A stretch of 64,000 bases of DNA from Malachius bipustulatus (taxonomy: Eukaryota > Arthropoda > Insecta > Coleoptera > Melyridae). Shown here one piece after another: positions 12,164 to 21,728 of the stretch. Under the pieces are notes generated by a model, which was not told the DNA's origin, did not search any database, and was given only the letters and a program-made list of their open reading frames with translations. Every line of letters begins with the position of its first letter. Within the stretch, counting starts at the first letter, position 1. Location: NCBI GenBank assembly GCA_910589415.1, contig OU342636.1, positions 41,493,735 to 41,557,734 on the forward strand, in the 5' to 3' direction. A program made the position numbers and the translations under genes.

Positions 12164-13207
12164 TCAGCGGACGCTCCTTAGCGCTAGCTGGGATTGGTTT
12201 GCTGGTTCTTGGTCACGGCGTATCGTCCCGGGGCTGGAACGATCCCAGGATTTGGGTCTCTGTCGGCAGTCCCTGCGTAGGTGACCTATCTTCCCGCATT
12301 CAAAGCAATGCGGCCTGCCCGAGATCTTCTTGACACCTTCCACTTTACTCTTCATAAAATGCATGACTTCCTTGATCTTGTTCTCTAGAATTTCCAGTCT
12401 CTCAGAAATCCCTCCTTTCTGTTGACCGACCTCTTCAACCATTACCTCCGGAACACGGTGCGCGCTACCCCGTGTAGAGTTACGCACCGCTTCGATGCGG
12501 AGCGCTTGAAGTAGCGCTTCATCAGCTGTCTGGCTCTGGTCGCTCAACAGGAGCATCTGCCTGGTCTCCTGGTCTCTCAGCCCATCGATGAAGCTTCGTT
12601 TGGCCATGTCCCCCAGGTAGTCGTTTGGGTAGCCTGGGTACGCAAGGTGAACAAGCCGTTCAATGTTCGCTTTAAACTCTTGTAGGGTCTCTCCACTCTT
12701 CTGCGTTCTTGAGGTCAGCTGCGTCTGGAACACTTGCTTCATGTGGCTGTCTCCAAAACGCAGCTCGAGAGCTCTAACCAGTTTACTGAAATCCCCCTGG
12801 TCCTGTTCCGGGATAGTCTGTAAAAGTTCCAGGGCTGTTCCTCTCAAGGCCAGAACTAGAGCTGTGGCCTTCTCTTCCGGCGTCCATCCGTTGACTTCCG
12901 CAGCAGCGTCCAATTGACGTCGGTACGTACTCCAGGAACTTTGCCCATCATAATTTGGGAGCTTTACATGATGTGAACCACCGCCGGGAATACTCGGTGC
13001 ACTCCTTAAGCTTCGTCGTTGGCGTGCCTCCAGATCTTGGATGAGGTTCTCAATTCTCTCCACTTCTAGTTCTACTTTCTTTTCGATTTCCTCGTTAACT
13101 TTCTTGATTTTGCAAGCCTCTTTCTTAATTTCCTCCCTTACACTTTCAATTTCATCACTTGTCTCAGATTTTAATCTTTCGAAAAGCTCATCTTGATTAG
13201 CCCTCAT
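12164..13207 (-). CDS. Ty3/gypsy Gag polyprotein (intact frame)
   Basis: A 347-residue Gag. The N-terminus (~1-65) is strongly charged and predicted coiled coil. A capsid-like retrotransposon Gag region follows (about 80-230), with LPNYDGQSSWSTYRRQLDAA, LRGTALELLQ and ETLQEFKANIERL. A single CCHC zinc knuckle, CFECGKIGHLRRDC, lies near residue 300. Gag packages element RNA into virus-like particles. The frame has no stop although pol is deleted, so this copy may still make Gag. Its ATG overlaps the stop of the coiled-coil ORF by ATGA. The pol frame lies at -1 relative to gag across the gag stop. Confidence 0.85.
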   Translation of the reverse strand: MRANQDELFERLKSETSDEIESVREEIKKEACKIKKVNEEIEKKVELEVERIENLIQDLEARQRRSLRSAPSIPGGGSHHVKLPNYDGQSSWSTYRRQLDAAAEVNGWTPEEKATALVLALRGTALELLQTIPEQDQGDFSKLVRALELRFGDSHMKQVFQTQLTSRTQKSGETLQEFKANIERLVHLAYPGYPNDYLGDMAKRSFIDGLRDQETRQMLLLSDQSQTADEALLQALRIEAVRNSTRGSAHRVPEVMVEEVGQQKGGISERLEILENKIKEVMHFMKSKVEGVKKISGRPHCFECGKIGHLRRDCRQRPKSWDRSSPGTIRRDQEPANQSQLALRSVR

Positions 13208-13458
13208 TTAATAAGAATTTCTTCTAGTTCTTCTTTGGATTCTTCTTTTTCCTTCAATCGTTTCTGTTCTTGATCTTCCAAAATTTTCTTTAATTCTTCG
13301 TTTTCTGCAAGGCGTTTATTTTCTTGATCTTCTAACGTTTTCTGTAATTCCTTTTCTTGATCTACTAATGTTTTCTTTAATTCTTTGTTTTGATCTTCTA
13401 AAGTTTTCTTCTGATCTTCCATCAGCTGTAGTAATTTCTGCATCATTTCGGCCTCCAT
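13204..13458 (-). CDS. Coiled-coil ORF overlapping gag start
   Basis: An 84-residue, highly charged frame with four to five tandem imperfect repeats of the type (K)TLEDQ-(E/N)KEL-(K/Q), a near-continuous coiled coil. It starts MEAEMMQKLL and ends at a TGA that overlaps the Gag ATG as ATGA. In composition it continues into the coiled-coil N-terminus of Gag. It is either an extra upstream ORF translated by termination-reinitiation, or the true N-terminus of Gag separated by a frameshift. I cannot tell which from one copy. Confidence 0.6.
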   Translation of the reverse strand: MEAEMMQKLLQLMEDQKKTLEDQNKELKKTLVDQEKELQKTLEDQENKRLAENEELKKILEDQEQKRLKEKEESKEELEEILIK

Positions 13459-13597
13459 CTTCGCAGTTTGATAGCCCGTTACATGGGATCGAAGTATTCC
13501 TCCATCGCCCTAACAGTTGTCATACTGGCAGTGCCTGAAACTGAATCATGAGAGCTTCCATCCAAACAACAACAGAGCCACCAGAGTACCAGAACAA

Positions 13598-13639
13598 GCA
13601 CAGACACGTGTTTCGCCCTATTGGGGCTCATCAGTGTGC
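13598..13639 (-). ncRNA. Hammerhead ribozyme (type I, short stem III)
   Basis: Reading the minus strand from 13,639: stem I 5' strand GCACA (13,639-13,635); core CTGATGA (13,634-13,628); stem II GCCC (13,627-13,624), loop CAATA, GGGC (13,618-13,615); GAAA (13,614-13,611); stem III CACGTG (13,610-13,605); then TC, completing a GTC cleavage triplet; and TGTGC (13,602-13,598), which pairs perfectly with the first GCACA. All invariant core positions are present. Stem III is a self-complementary hexamer that could form only two pairs within one molecule, the feature seen in hammerheads of Penelope-like elements and retrozymes that act as dimers. It lies ~140 bp upstream of the coiled-coil/gag ORFs on the same strand. 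Confidence 0.82.
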
Positions 13640-13836
13640 TGCATCTGAAGTATCCGGAGGATGTTGTCGAATGTCTGAAAGCCCTCCAGGTCTTTAGCAA
13701 AACAGTTACACGGTTCTCCGTGCGGTTTAAGCTGAGCGACATCTAGCGATCAGTCTGAGAAGAACTAATCGTGAGTTCACTTCAATATTATTGCAGTTTC
13801 AGACACCACCAATGCCAAAGATGATTGAAAATCATG

Positions 13837-13954
13837 AATACGAGAGAAAAGGCAAGTATACTCAACGATTAAAAAACAAAAGGAATACATTTATTCCCGG
13901 AATCTATTCCTTTATTTATTAATCGTTGAGTATACTTGCCTTTTCTCCCGTATT
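13837..13954. repeat. 118-bp near-perfect palindrome
   Basis: Arms 13,837-13,872 and 13,919-13,954 are 36-nt inverted complements with one mismatch; the outer part reads AATACGAGAGAAAAGGCAAG. The ~46-nt centre is itself partly palindromic (AAAGGAATA against TATTCCTTT). This is probably a very short MITE or hairpin element. No clear TSD was found. Confidence 0.8.
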
Positions 13955-15780
13955 TTCTAAGAACACTTACCATAGTAATGTATATTTAATATAATAATTA
14001 TTATAGTATTGTATATTTAATTTAATTTTATAAGAATAATTTTTTTGTAAATTTCTTTTACGAATGTCGGTAATTTTTGGTTCAGTGTTTTTTTTTTATA
14101 CCGAACGACATAAAAAATCAATATGGCGGCCATAAGAAAAACAAAAGTTGACTATGAAATCTCTGGGATTTAGTCGCGCTTAGAAAATTTTTGTAATGTC
14201 AAATGGATAACTTTTGATGACTTATGTAAACCTACAAAAATAATTTTCAATAATAAGAAAGATAATTATGGCTAAAATAAAAAACTCGATTTTTCAGTAT
14301 TTTCAGGATATTTCAGCAACGACTGAAAATATCCTGAATTTTGTTTCAGATCTCAGAATTAATCATTACGTGAGCATGAAATTGTGCGACTTTTCTCTAA
14401 TTTAACCGATCTGTATCTCCTATGGTTTAGGAGATCCCGATGGTGAGCCAGTTGAAAGTGACCACCTGTATGTAGATGATAAAGTATTTTATTGTTTATA
14501 AAGTGTTTTATTGGGATCTGTAGGCCTGTAGACAATTGGAGATGCAGCAAAACGATTTACATAATACAGAGTGACTGAAAAATCCGAATTTTAGGCCACT
14601 CTGTAAAACTACATTTTTTCATTTTCATTAAATGGAACTCAAAAAGTTAGCATAGGAACATGTAAACCGTTTCATTCGCTGAATCTTCAACTGTTTTCTA
14701 GTTACACCCAGGTGAACATGAGAAAACATGATGTGATTTGAAGTTTGATCACTGCAGATAGTGTTTACAGTAAACATTCAAAATTGATTAAACAAAATGT
14801 CATGATATGCAGAAACCCTCTTCATTTGGTACTATTTTCACCCCTCTAGGTCAGATCAGTTCAGATCCCTGATATCTCTACGGTCAGTCTTGGAAGTGGT
14901 GACCTGTAATTACATGTAACAAAACAAAGTGGTGGGCATATATTTTTTTAAATCCATAAATATCTTTCGATATAATTCACAAAATCTTACTCCACATGTT
15001 TTGTGGTGGTAGTTTTATACTCCACATGTTTAGAAAGCGAAAACATGTGGTTCAAATATCAGAGTAGACCATATTACTTAACACGACAAAGAACGAAGTT
15101 CAGACTAAATATACAACTTCAGAATATTGAGGCGGATTTTGTTCTTCCACTTCTCATTCTTCTTCTTCTCGGAAAGAGTAAATAGTAAATGTGCGAAGGA
15201 AGCGAATCATTTCCATATTCTTCAATCAACGATTGCCTGTAAGTCAACATGTCACGTATATGAGTAGGTATAGCTACTACAGATGTAGAACCTACAACTG
15301 CAGAAGGAAGAAGAGTAAAGACGATCGGGAATAAATATGAACTCGTAAACTCGCAACGTTTGACGGTGACTGGTTATCAAACTTGACCAAAATAAAATGA
15401 TTTGTAACCTCGCTTACTGATGCTATTGGTAATAAATAGGGGGCCCGCACTCATAGATTCATCTTCAAAATATTGAATCAAATTTTCCACTATCATCTGT
15501 TTGGCTCCTTTACTTAAATAGGTAGGCACTTTGTCATTTTTCTCACTCTTATAATAGATAAATCTCTATCACTTTCGTTAATTTTTATTTGATTTTATAA
15601 AATTAATAAAATTAAAAATTACCCAAGTCTCAAAACTGACAGATGTAAACAGAAGAAAAATCGGTGTTTTTTTTTTTTTTTTTTTTTGAAAACGTAGCAT
15701 AAACAAACATGACCTTATTGGCAGACTATTTAGAAATAAATCCAAGTGTATACACACTCTTATCCAATTCATTACTCTTT
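13955..15780. other. Intergenic with one dispersed inverted-repeat-family fragment
   Basis: About 14,281-14,490 is related to segments at 22,785-23,690: a TTCAGGATATTTCAG hairpin at 14,302-14,338, then GTTTCAGA, TTTTCTCTAATTTAACC and GTATCTC...GAGATCCC. Near 15,664-15,687 there is a long T run (about 23 T). I see no gene in the remainder; the small frames lack motifs. Confidence 0.55.
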
Positions 15781-15793
15781 AAAGATTTTAACC
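15781..15793 (+). repeat. 13-bp TSD, left copy (I-like LINE)
   Basis: AAAGATTTTAACC occurs here and at 21,156-21,168, directly after the element's poly(A). Confidence 0.88.
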
Positions 15794-15973
15794 AGTTATC
15801 CTTCAAACTCGAAAGCGAGCGGTAGTGCAGTGAGTGCGACGGATAAAGGCTGATAAGATAAGTACCTAAAAATTTATACTTCCTACGGGGATATTAATTT
15901 ATATAGAATTTACTCAATATTAAAAATTGTACATACATATTAACATAACACCCTTTCTTATAAGAATATAAAC

Positions 15974-17326
15974 ATGGGAGACCATTCAGGCGGGGCGGGC
16001 CCGCCTGAAATATTCGAGAATACTAATACCAATGTTAACAATGTTCAACTTAACATAAATGGTGAAGATGTCACAAAAACAGCGAACAAATTTACGTATG
16101 ATATCACAAATCGTTATCAGGCCACAGACACGGGCCCATACTTTGTAATGCTAGAGCATAGGGATAAAAACATTGGAAGACTATTTCCAATACGAGTCGG
16201 GCATTATTTGCTTGTAGATCAGTATCTGCGAGATAATATTTTAGATATTAAATCAGTAGGTCTTAATCGAGTCAAAGTAATCTGCAAAACCTATGAAACA
16301 GCGAATTCCCTCATAAATCATCAAATAATAATGAACAATAATTTGATTGCTTATATACCGAAATACTATACTCATAAAAAAGGAGTCATAAAGATGGTGG
16401 ACACCTTTTTTACCGAAGATTATATCTTAAAAGCCATAGACAGTACCATTAAAGTCACAGAAGTGAAACGTATGAAACGTAAGGTATACGATGAAAATAC
16501 TAAAACAACCACATATGTAGATAGGCAAATTGTGATCCTGACATTTTTAGGCAACAAAATACCTGGAAGTGTTAGAATCAATATGGTTAACTTTCCTGTA
16601 GATCCGTACTACTACCCTGTAGTACAATGTTTTAAATGCCTACGATATGGACATACTAGCCTACAATGCAAAGGTAAAGCTAGGTGTAAGATTTGCGGCG
16701 AAGAAAGCTGTACTGATAACCCTTGTGAAAAAAATGAAAAACGGTGTATTCATTGTAAAAGTGTTGATCATAATGCAATCTCACGAACCTGTCCTATGTA
16801 TAAAAAACAAGACAACATAAAAAAGGTAATGGCAACGGAAAATCTCTCTTTTAGGGAAGCAGAGTTTATTGTAAATAATCCTTCGTATGCGAAAATCACC
16901 ACTCAAAACAGATTTTCCCTACTTAGTGATTTGCATAACTTTCCAGAGTTACCAGAGCCAAAAAAACATTTTCAATTAACAAAACCAGTACCAAAAAGGC
17001 CTGTTACTCAGAAGCCCTCAACTACTCAAATCAGAAAGCGAAAAGCCATTTCTCCTCTAGATACACCTTCTTCGCCGTTAACTAATTCAACCCCAAGTAA
17101 CCGTCCAGTACTTCCTAATCCTTACCGTGACGAATTCATTCAACATCGAGAAAAAGTTCTGTTACAGGTTGTACGATTTGTACAAGAAGTAATTCAGAGG
17201 AAAGAAAACTTCGATGAAAATAATTTTAAAAACAGCATCGCTCAAATATTAGAAAATTGTTTCGTAAATGATGAAAAGATGGATGCCGATAATTTGGGGG
17301 ATGATAGTGAAGCCTCCGAGTATTAA
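15974..17326 (+). CDS. I-like LINE ORF1 (Gag-like, CCHC)
   Basis: A 450-residue nucleic-acid-binding ORF1 protein. About residues 1-200 form the N-terminal and RRM-like region typical of LINE ORF1 proteins. Three CCHC-type zinc knuckles follow at residues ~219-275: CFKCLRYGHTSLQC, a shorter CKICGEESC cluster, and CIHCKSVDHNAISRTC. A proline-rich basic linker (PKRPVTQKPSTTQIRKRKA) and an acidic C-terminus complete it. ORF1 proteins coat LINE RNA in the RNP. The start ATG at 15,974 is the first in the frame and follows AT-rich leader sequence. The stop TAA at 17,324-17,326 is followed after one base by the likely ORF2 ATG. Confidence 0.88.
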   Translation: MGDHSGGAGPPEIFENTNTNVNNVQLNINGEDVTKTANKFTYDITNRYQATDTGPYFVMLEHRDKNIGRLFPIRVGHYLLVDQYLRDNILDIKSVGLNRVKVICKTYETANSLINHQIIMNNNLIAYIPKYYTHKKGVIKMVDTFFTEDYILKAIDSTIKVTEVKRMKRKVYDENTKTTTYVDRQIVILTFLGNKIPGSVRINMVNFPVDPYYYPVVQCFKCLRYGHTSLQCKGKARCKICGEESCTDNPCEKNEKRCIHCKSVDHNAISRTCPMYKKQDNIKKVMATENLSFREAEFIVNNPSYAKITTQNRFSLLSDLHNFPELPEPKKHFQLTKPVPKRPVTQKPSTTQIRKRKAISPLDTPSSPLTNSTPSNRPVLPNPYRDEFIQHREKVLLQVVRFVQEVIQRKENFDENNFKNSIAQILENCFVNDEKMDADNLGDDSEASEY

Positions 17327-17327
17327 A

Positions 17328-20300
17328 ATGACCCATACAAAAAACAATAAAACCAAACTGAATATTCTGCAGTGGAATACAAAGTCCCTATCCAACAAAA
17401 AATCAGTTCTTATAAATTTAATTAAAGATTACAATATAAATATCATAGTGTTGTCTGAAACTTGGTTGAAAGGAAATACCGATTTCACCATGAAAGGTTT
17501 TAACTTGGTCAAAAAATGCCGGCAAGATGGGTACGGGGGAGTAGCGGTTTTTATAGCAAATGGTGTAAAATTCAAAGAAATTCAAATTAATAATAATTTC
17601 GGACCAGGAATAGAAGTTTGCGCCGCGGAAATTAACGATGGAGAGCTTAATGTGGTGTCAATCTATAAGCCCCCCAACATTGCTGCTACTTCAAGTGATT
17701 GGGATAACTTATTCAGTCAATTTTCCAGCAGAACATTTTTTTGTGGTGATTACAACTGTCATCACAGCTTGTGGGGATGTATAGACAACTCTACTCAGGG
17801 CGAACGACTTATAGACTCCTTGGATAATAATAATCTGATAGTAATTAACGACGGTAGTCCAACACGAATTACTCCTCCGGGACAGAATCCATCTGCAGTA
17901 GACCTTACCTGTACATCTCCACACATGATTGACGGAATTGTTTGGAAAGTACTTCCTGATTCATATGGCTCAGACCATTACCCTATTCTAATACATACCG
18001 CGGTTGAGACTGAAATTAGAAAAATTTTCCCATTCACTAAATGGAACGCCTCTCGCACAGACTGGTGTGATTTTGAGAACGGTGTAGACCTTGCCCTTAG
18101 AGATATTAATACAACTGCAATGACATCCTCTGGAAAATTTGAGAAATTTTGTGAAATAGTTAACACAATTTCTGACCAAACCATGCACATAAACAAACCC
18201 TTTTTAACTTCTGTTAACAGGCCATGCTGGTGGGATAGTACGTGTACAGACATAATCAAGAAGCGCAAAGAAGCCCTACGAATTTACAAAACGTCATCAA
18301 ATTGGGCCAATTACTTAACCTACAAAAACATAGAAGCAGCAGCGAAAAGGCTGCTGAAGCAAAAACAGCGCAATAGTTGGGTAACTTATCTTAACAAAAT
18401 CAGTAACAATACCTCTATATCAGAAATTTGGGAAATAATTAAATCCATTAGCAAGAAAAATACTAGACAAAAGATTCAAATTCCCCCTGAAACAATATCG
18501 AAAATCTTAAATTCGCTAGCTCCTCCGTATGTTCCTAGCAAACCATTAATCAGTGACCTGTGTCCGGAAACGAGGTTAAATGCTTTCAACAAACCATTTA
18601 ATTTCGAGGAGCTAGAAATGTCTATAAAAACAACAAAAAACACCTCACCTGGTTTGGATGGATACACATATCAAATGCTCTGCAAATTGCCTGAATCTGC
18701 AAAATTGCTTTTACTTAATATCCTTAATGATTGGTGGCTTAAAGGTGAAGTCATACCTGAACTAAAAAAAGTGGTTATTGTTTTGATACACAAGGCGGGC
18801 AAAGATCCGGCGCTTCCCACCTCGTTCAGGCCGATCTCTTTGATGTCTTGTTTACTCAAGACATTCGAGAGAATGATTAAACTAAGGTTGGAATTCTACC
18901 TTGAGGCTAATTCACTCCTTCCCAGGACTCAGTTTGGTTACAGGAAGGGATGGGGTACATGTGATGCATTGTCAGAATTGATCACTGACATCCAACTTAC
19001 TTTTTCAAGAAATGATTATCTCGTTTGTTTCTTCTTAGACCTGAAAGGAGCTTATGACTCAGTTAATTTAGAAATTCTCTTCAACGAATTAGTGAGAATT
19101 GGAGTTGATAGTGGAAGTGCTTGTAATCTACTAAATATCTTTATCGGGAGGGAAATATACGTTAGAAATCAATACAACGAGCTGAGTGGACCTAGGCTGG
19201 TCTACAACGGTCTCCCTCAGGGCTCTATTCTAAGCCCGATCCTTTTTAATGTCTATACGTCCGATTTGCATGATAAGTTTGACAATAATATCAAATTGGT
19301 ACAATACGCTGATGATATTTGTGTATATGTTAGCCGTAGGAAGTATGAACAATGCTTAAGTGACCTGGAAAAGGTGGTTCAAACGCTAAAAAAATGGCTG
19401 AGTGAAAAGGGTCTAACGATGTCTACAGAAAAGTCTGCAGTCATGTGCTTCACTAGGCATCGACTAAGTCTAGGTACAAACATACACTTAGCAGAACTAG
19501 TTATACCCATAGTCAACCAATACAAATACTTGGGCATGGTATTAGACCCTAAATTGCTTTGGACCCGACACATACAACATGTCAAGAATCGCTGCGAAAG
19601 GGGTGTCAATATCCTAAAATGCGTTTCAAAAAAATCATGGGGAGCTGAGCCCAAAATAGCACTGATGTTATACAGGTCATTTATAAGGTCCATTATAGAC
19701 TACGGCAGCATTTTATACGGATCCGCTTCCAATACAAATCTCAAAAAAATCGATCGCATACAGTATAGAGCCATTAGACTCTGTATTGGGGCGATGAAGA
19801 CGTCACCTTGTCATGCAATTCTGGCGGAAGCGAATGAACCCCCATTATATCTGAGGCGACAATATCTAGCCAATAAATATATAGTCCGTCTAAGAACATA
19901 CAGCTCGTCGTTAGTTAGGAGAATCAATATATTAAATACAGAAGACCTAACTAATCCTTTCTGGATCAAGAAAAATTCACCTCCACTGTCAACAGCTTTA
20001 CTCGCTACAAATGAACTCTCTAACGGTATCAAATTTCAAAATTCTCTACCGAGATTTTTGTATAATTACGACTTTATTTTTTCTAAAGTAACTGTCATAT
20101 ATCCTTTATACAATGAAACACCGTCCTGTAACCGAGCTGTTCTCTGGAATGCAATAAATCAAGCCAACGGAAAAACAATAATATTCACCGATGGAAGTAA
20201 AGACCGGCAAGGGGTGGGCAGCGCCTTTTGTATCCCAAATAGGAGAGTGGTGTGTCAGTCGCGGATCCCTGAAATTTGTAGTATTTTTACAGCTGAGGCT

Positions 20301-21044
20301 TACGCAATTGATGGTTCCCTGTCTTGGTGTATCGACAACAATATCCAAGAAACAATTATTGTAGTATCGGATTCCAAATCAGTTCTTGAGAGTATTGGCA
20401 ATCAAACTGAGAAATGTTTCAAGAATCCTTTGATTTGCAAAATAAGATATTCCCTTTATCGGTTGATGAGAAACGGATGTCATACCATTTTCATATGGGC
20501 AAAGGCTCACTGCGGGATTGTAGGTAATGAAATGGCCGACAGTGCTGCGAAAGAAGCACGAATGTCGTCAACCTGTGTGAATACAGTCTGCTACTTAGAT
20601 TTATTTCCTGCGTTCAAGAAAAATATAATTAGTGAATGGAATAGGAGCTGGGCAAAGATAGCCAGCGTCACTAAAAATCCATATTTTGCTATCCATAGAA
20701 CTCTCCCCACCAATGCACCTCATATATTCAAGTTTAATGTCGGCAAGAGATACTCGACAATAATAACGCGCCTGAAATTGAACCATGGCTGCTTTCCGGC
20801 ACACTTACATAAGATAGGAATAATAAACTCACCTCTTTGCCCACAAGATGACGTAGTAGCTGATCTAAATCATATTTTTTTCAACTGTGTGAGCTACTTA
20901 CAAGAATCTCAAAGTTTCATAGCTAATCTACTCCATCTAAAAATTCAGTTACCAACCAGTATACATGTCCTATTAACAACAAATGACAAAGAGGTATACG
21001 ACTTGATTGTAGACTTTGTGGTTAGGACTGGAATTCCTCTGTAG
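17328..21044 (+). CDS. I-like LINE ORF2: endonuclease-RT-RNase H
   Basis: The open frame extends upstream to 17,268, but the ATG at 17,328, one base after the ORF1 stop (TAAAATG), is the likelier start; this gives 1238 residues and fits stop-reinitiation. Domains: APE-type endonuclease (residues ~10-225) with LSETWL, GDYNCHH and GSDHYPI; reverse transcriptase (~440-720) with FFLDLKGAYDS (~571), GLPQGSILSPILF (~625) and QYADDICVYV (~660); RNase H (~950-1075) with FTDGSK, SDSKS and AHCGIVGNEMAD; and a C-terminal Cys/His-rich segment (~1155-1190). It nicks target DNA and copies element RNA at the nick. No stop or frameshift is seen. RNase H plus the RT motifs favour the I clade (I/Nimb-type). 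Confidence 0.9.
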   Translation: MTHTKNNKTKLNILQWNTKSLSNKKSVLINLIKDYNINIIVLSETWLKGNTDFTMKGFNLVKKCRQDGYGGVAVFIANGVKFKEIQINNNFGPGIEVCAAEINDGELNVVSIYKPPNIAATSSDWDNLFSQFSSRTFFCGDYNCHHSLWGCIDNSTQGERLIDSLDNNNLIVINDGSPTRITPPGQNPSAVDLTCTSPHMIDGIVWKVLPDSYGSDHYPILIHTAVETEIRKIFPFTKWNASRTDWCDFENGVDLALRDINTTAMTSSGKFEKFCEIVNTISDQTMHINKPFLTSVNRPCWWDSTCTDIIKKRKEALRIYKTSSNWANYLTYKNIEAAAKRLLKQKQRNSWVTYLNKISNNTSISEIWEIIKSISKKNTRQKIQIPPETISKILNSLAPPYVPSKPLISDLCPETRLNAFNKPFNFEELEMSIKTTKNTSPGLDGYTYQMLCKLPESAKLLLLNILNDWWLKGEVIPELKKVVIVLIHKAGKDPALPTSFRPISLMSCLLKTFERMIKLRLEFYLEANSLLPRTQFGYRKGWGTCDALSELITDIQLTFSRNDYLVCFFLDLKGAYDSVNLEILFNELVRIGVDSGSACNLLNIFIGREIYVRNQYNELSGPRLVYNGLPQGSILSPILFNVYTSDLHDKFDNNIKLVQYADDICVYVSRRKYEQCLSDLEKVVQTLKKWLSEKGLTMSTEKSAVMCFTRHRLSLGTNIHLAELVIPIVNQYKYLGMVLDPKLLWTRHIQHVKNRCERGVNILKCVSKKSWGAEPKIALMLYRSFIRSIIDYGSILYGSASNTNLKKIDRIQYRAIRLCIGAMKTSPCHAILAEANEPPLYLRRQYLANKYIVRLRTYSSSLVRRINILNTEDLTNPFWIKKNSPPLSTALLATNELSNGIKFQNSLPRFLYNYDFIFSKVTVIYPLYNETPSCNRAVLWNAINQANGKTIIFTDGSKDRQGVGSAFCIPNRRVVCQSRIPEICSIFTAEAYAIDGSLSWCIDNNIQETIIVVSDSKSVLESIGNQTEKCFKNPLICKIRYSLYRLMRNGCHTIFIWAKAHCGIVGNEMADSAAKEARMSSTCVNTVCYLDLFPAFKKNIISEWNRSWAKIASVTKNPYFAIHRTLPTNAPHIFKFNVGKRYSTIITRLKLNHGCFPAHLHKIGIINSPLCPQDDVVADLNHIFFNCVSYLQESQSFIANLLHLKIQLPTSIHVLLTTNDKEVYDLIVDFVVRTGIPL

Positions 21045-21155
21045 AATATTATATGTGTGGTTTATCAGAAATGATCAATGATCAGTTAAAACTTGTGTGT
21101 GGCTGAAGGACTTTCGTCCATAGCCAGTTCACAGATAATAAAAAAAAAAAAAAAA

Positions 21156-21168
21156 AAAGATTTTAACC
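21156..21168 (+). repeat. 13-bp TSD, right copy (I-like LINE)
   Basis: AAAGATTTTAACC, identical to 15,781-15,793; it merges with the poly(A) on its left. Confidence 0.88.
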
Positions 21169-21728
21169 CAAAAGGTGTCCATTTAATGGTAATTCGCTGA
21201 GTAAAAATATTCTACCGGTAAAACATTATTGTTATTCTAGGTACCGGTAACCTAAATTATAAAATGTGAATATTTCATTAGATAACCGACGGGATGCTCG
21301 AAAAACTGACATCCTTCCTAAAGAAGTTGAAGACAGACATTAGGCAAAGAGGTGAAAGTATCAAAAGATATGACTACCTACTTAGTTATTGCATCTGAAA
21401 TGAGTGTAGTGTATAATACAAAATTGCTTACAATGACCGTAATTACAACTATTATGTTTTAAGTATACTTGTAATCAGTCGCTTAATGTCGAAATTGTGT
21501 GTGAAATCAACGGTCAACGCACAGAAGTTACGAATGGTAAATTTTAGTATGTAGCTTCTGTTGACATTATAATATGGCTGTATGCAGCATGCAGATCGTT
21601 CCAAAATTGTTCGATAATTGGGATGCTAATAATGTAATTAACTTAAAACATACGAAATTTCATGTTTGCAATCGTGGTATGCTTAAGGGAATATAACATA
21701 CAAGACACTGTTTGATGTGTTATTTATT
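21169..21728. other. Intergenic, nothing recognised
   Basis: AT-rich. ACCGGTA occurs near 21,211 and 21,243. No ORF, repeat partner or RNA gene seen. Confidence 0.5.

Larger units (their letters stand above)
15794..21155 (+). mobile_element. Full-length I-like LINE, both ORFs open
   Basis: A 5.36-kb non-LTR retrotransposon flanked by a 13-bp TSD. The 5' UTR is 15,794-15,973; its first bases (AGTTATCCTTCAAACTCG, then AGCGGTAGTGCAGTGAGTGC) resemble the internal-promoter starts of I-factor-like LINEs. ORF1 and ORF2 follow, then a ~90-bp 3' UTR and a poly(A) of about 18. Both frames are uninterrupted, all ORF2 domains are present and the TSD copies are identical, so this copy could still be competent or only recently silenced. 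Confidence 0.88.

Noticed and set aside
11569..12333. 254-residue plus-strand ORF
   Set aside because: Antisense shadow of the gypsy pol remnant and the end of gag; serine-rich low-complexity translation.
13479..13742. 87-residue minus-strand ORF as a gene
   Set aside because: Runs straight through the hammerhead ribozyme block; no protein motif. Better explained as non-coding 5' region.
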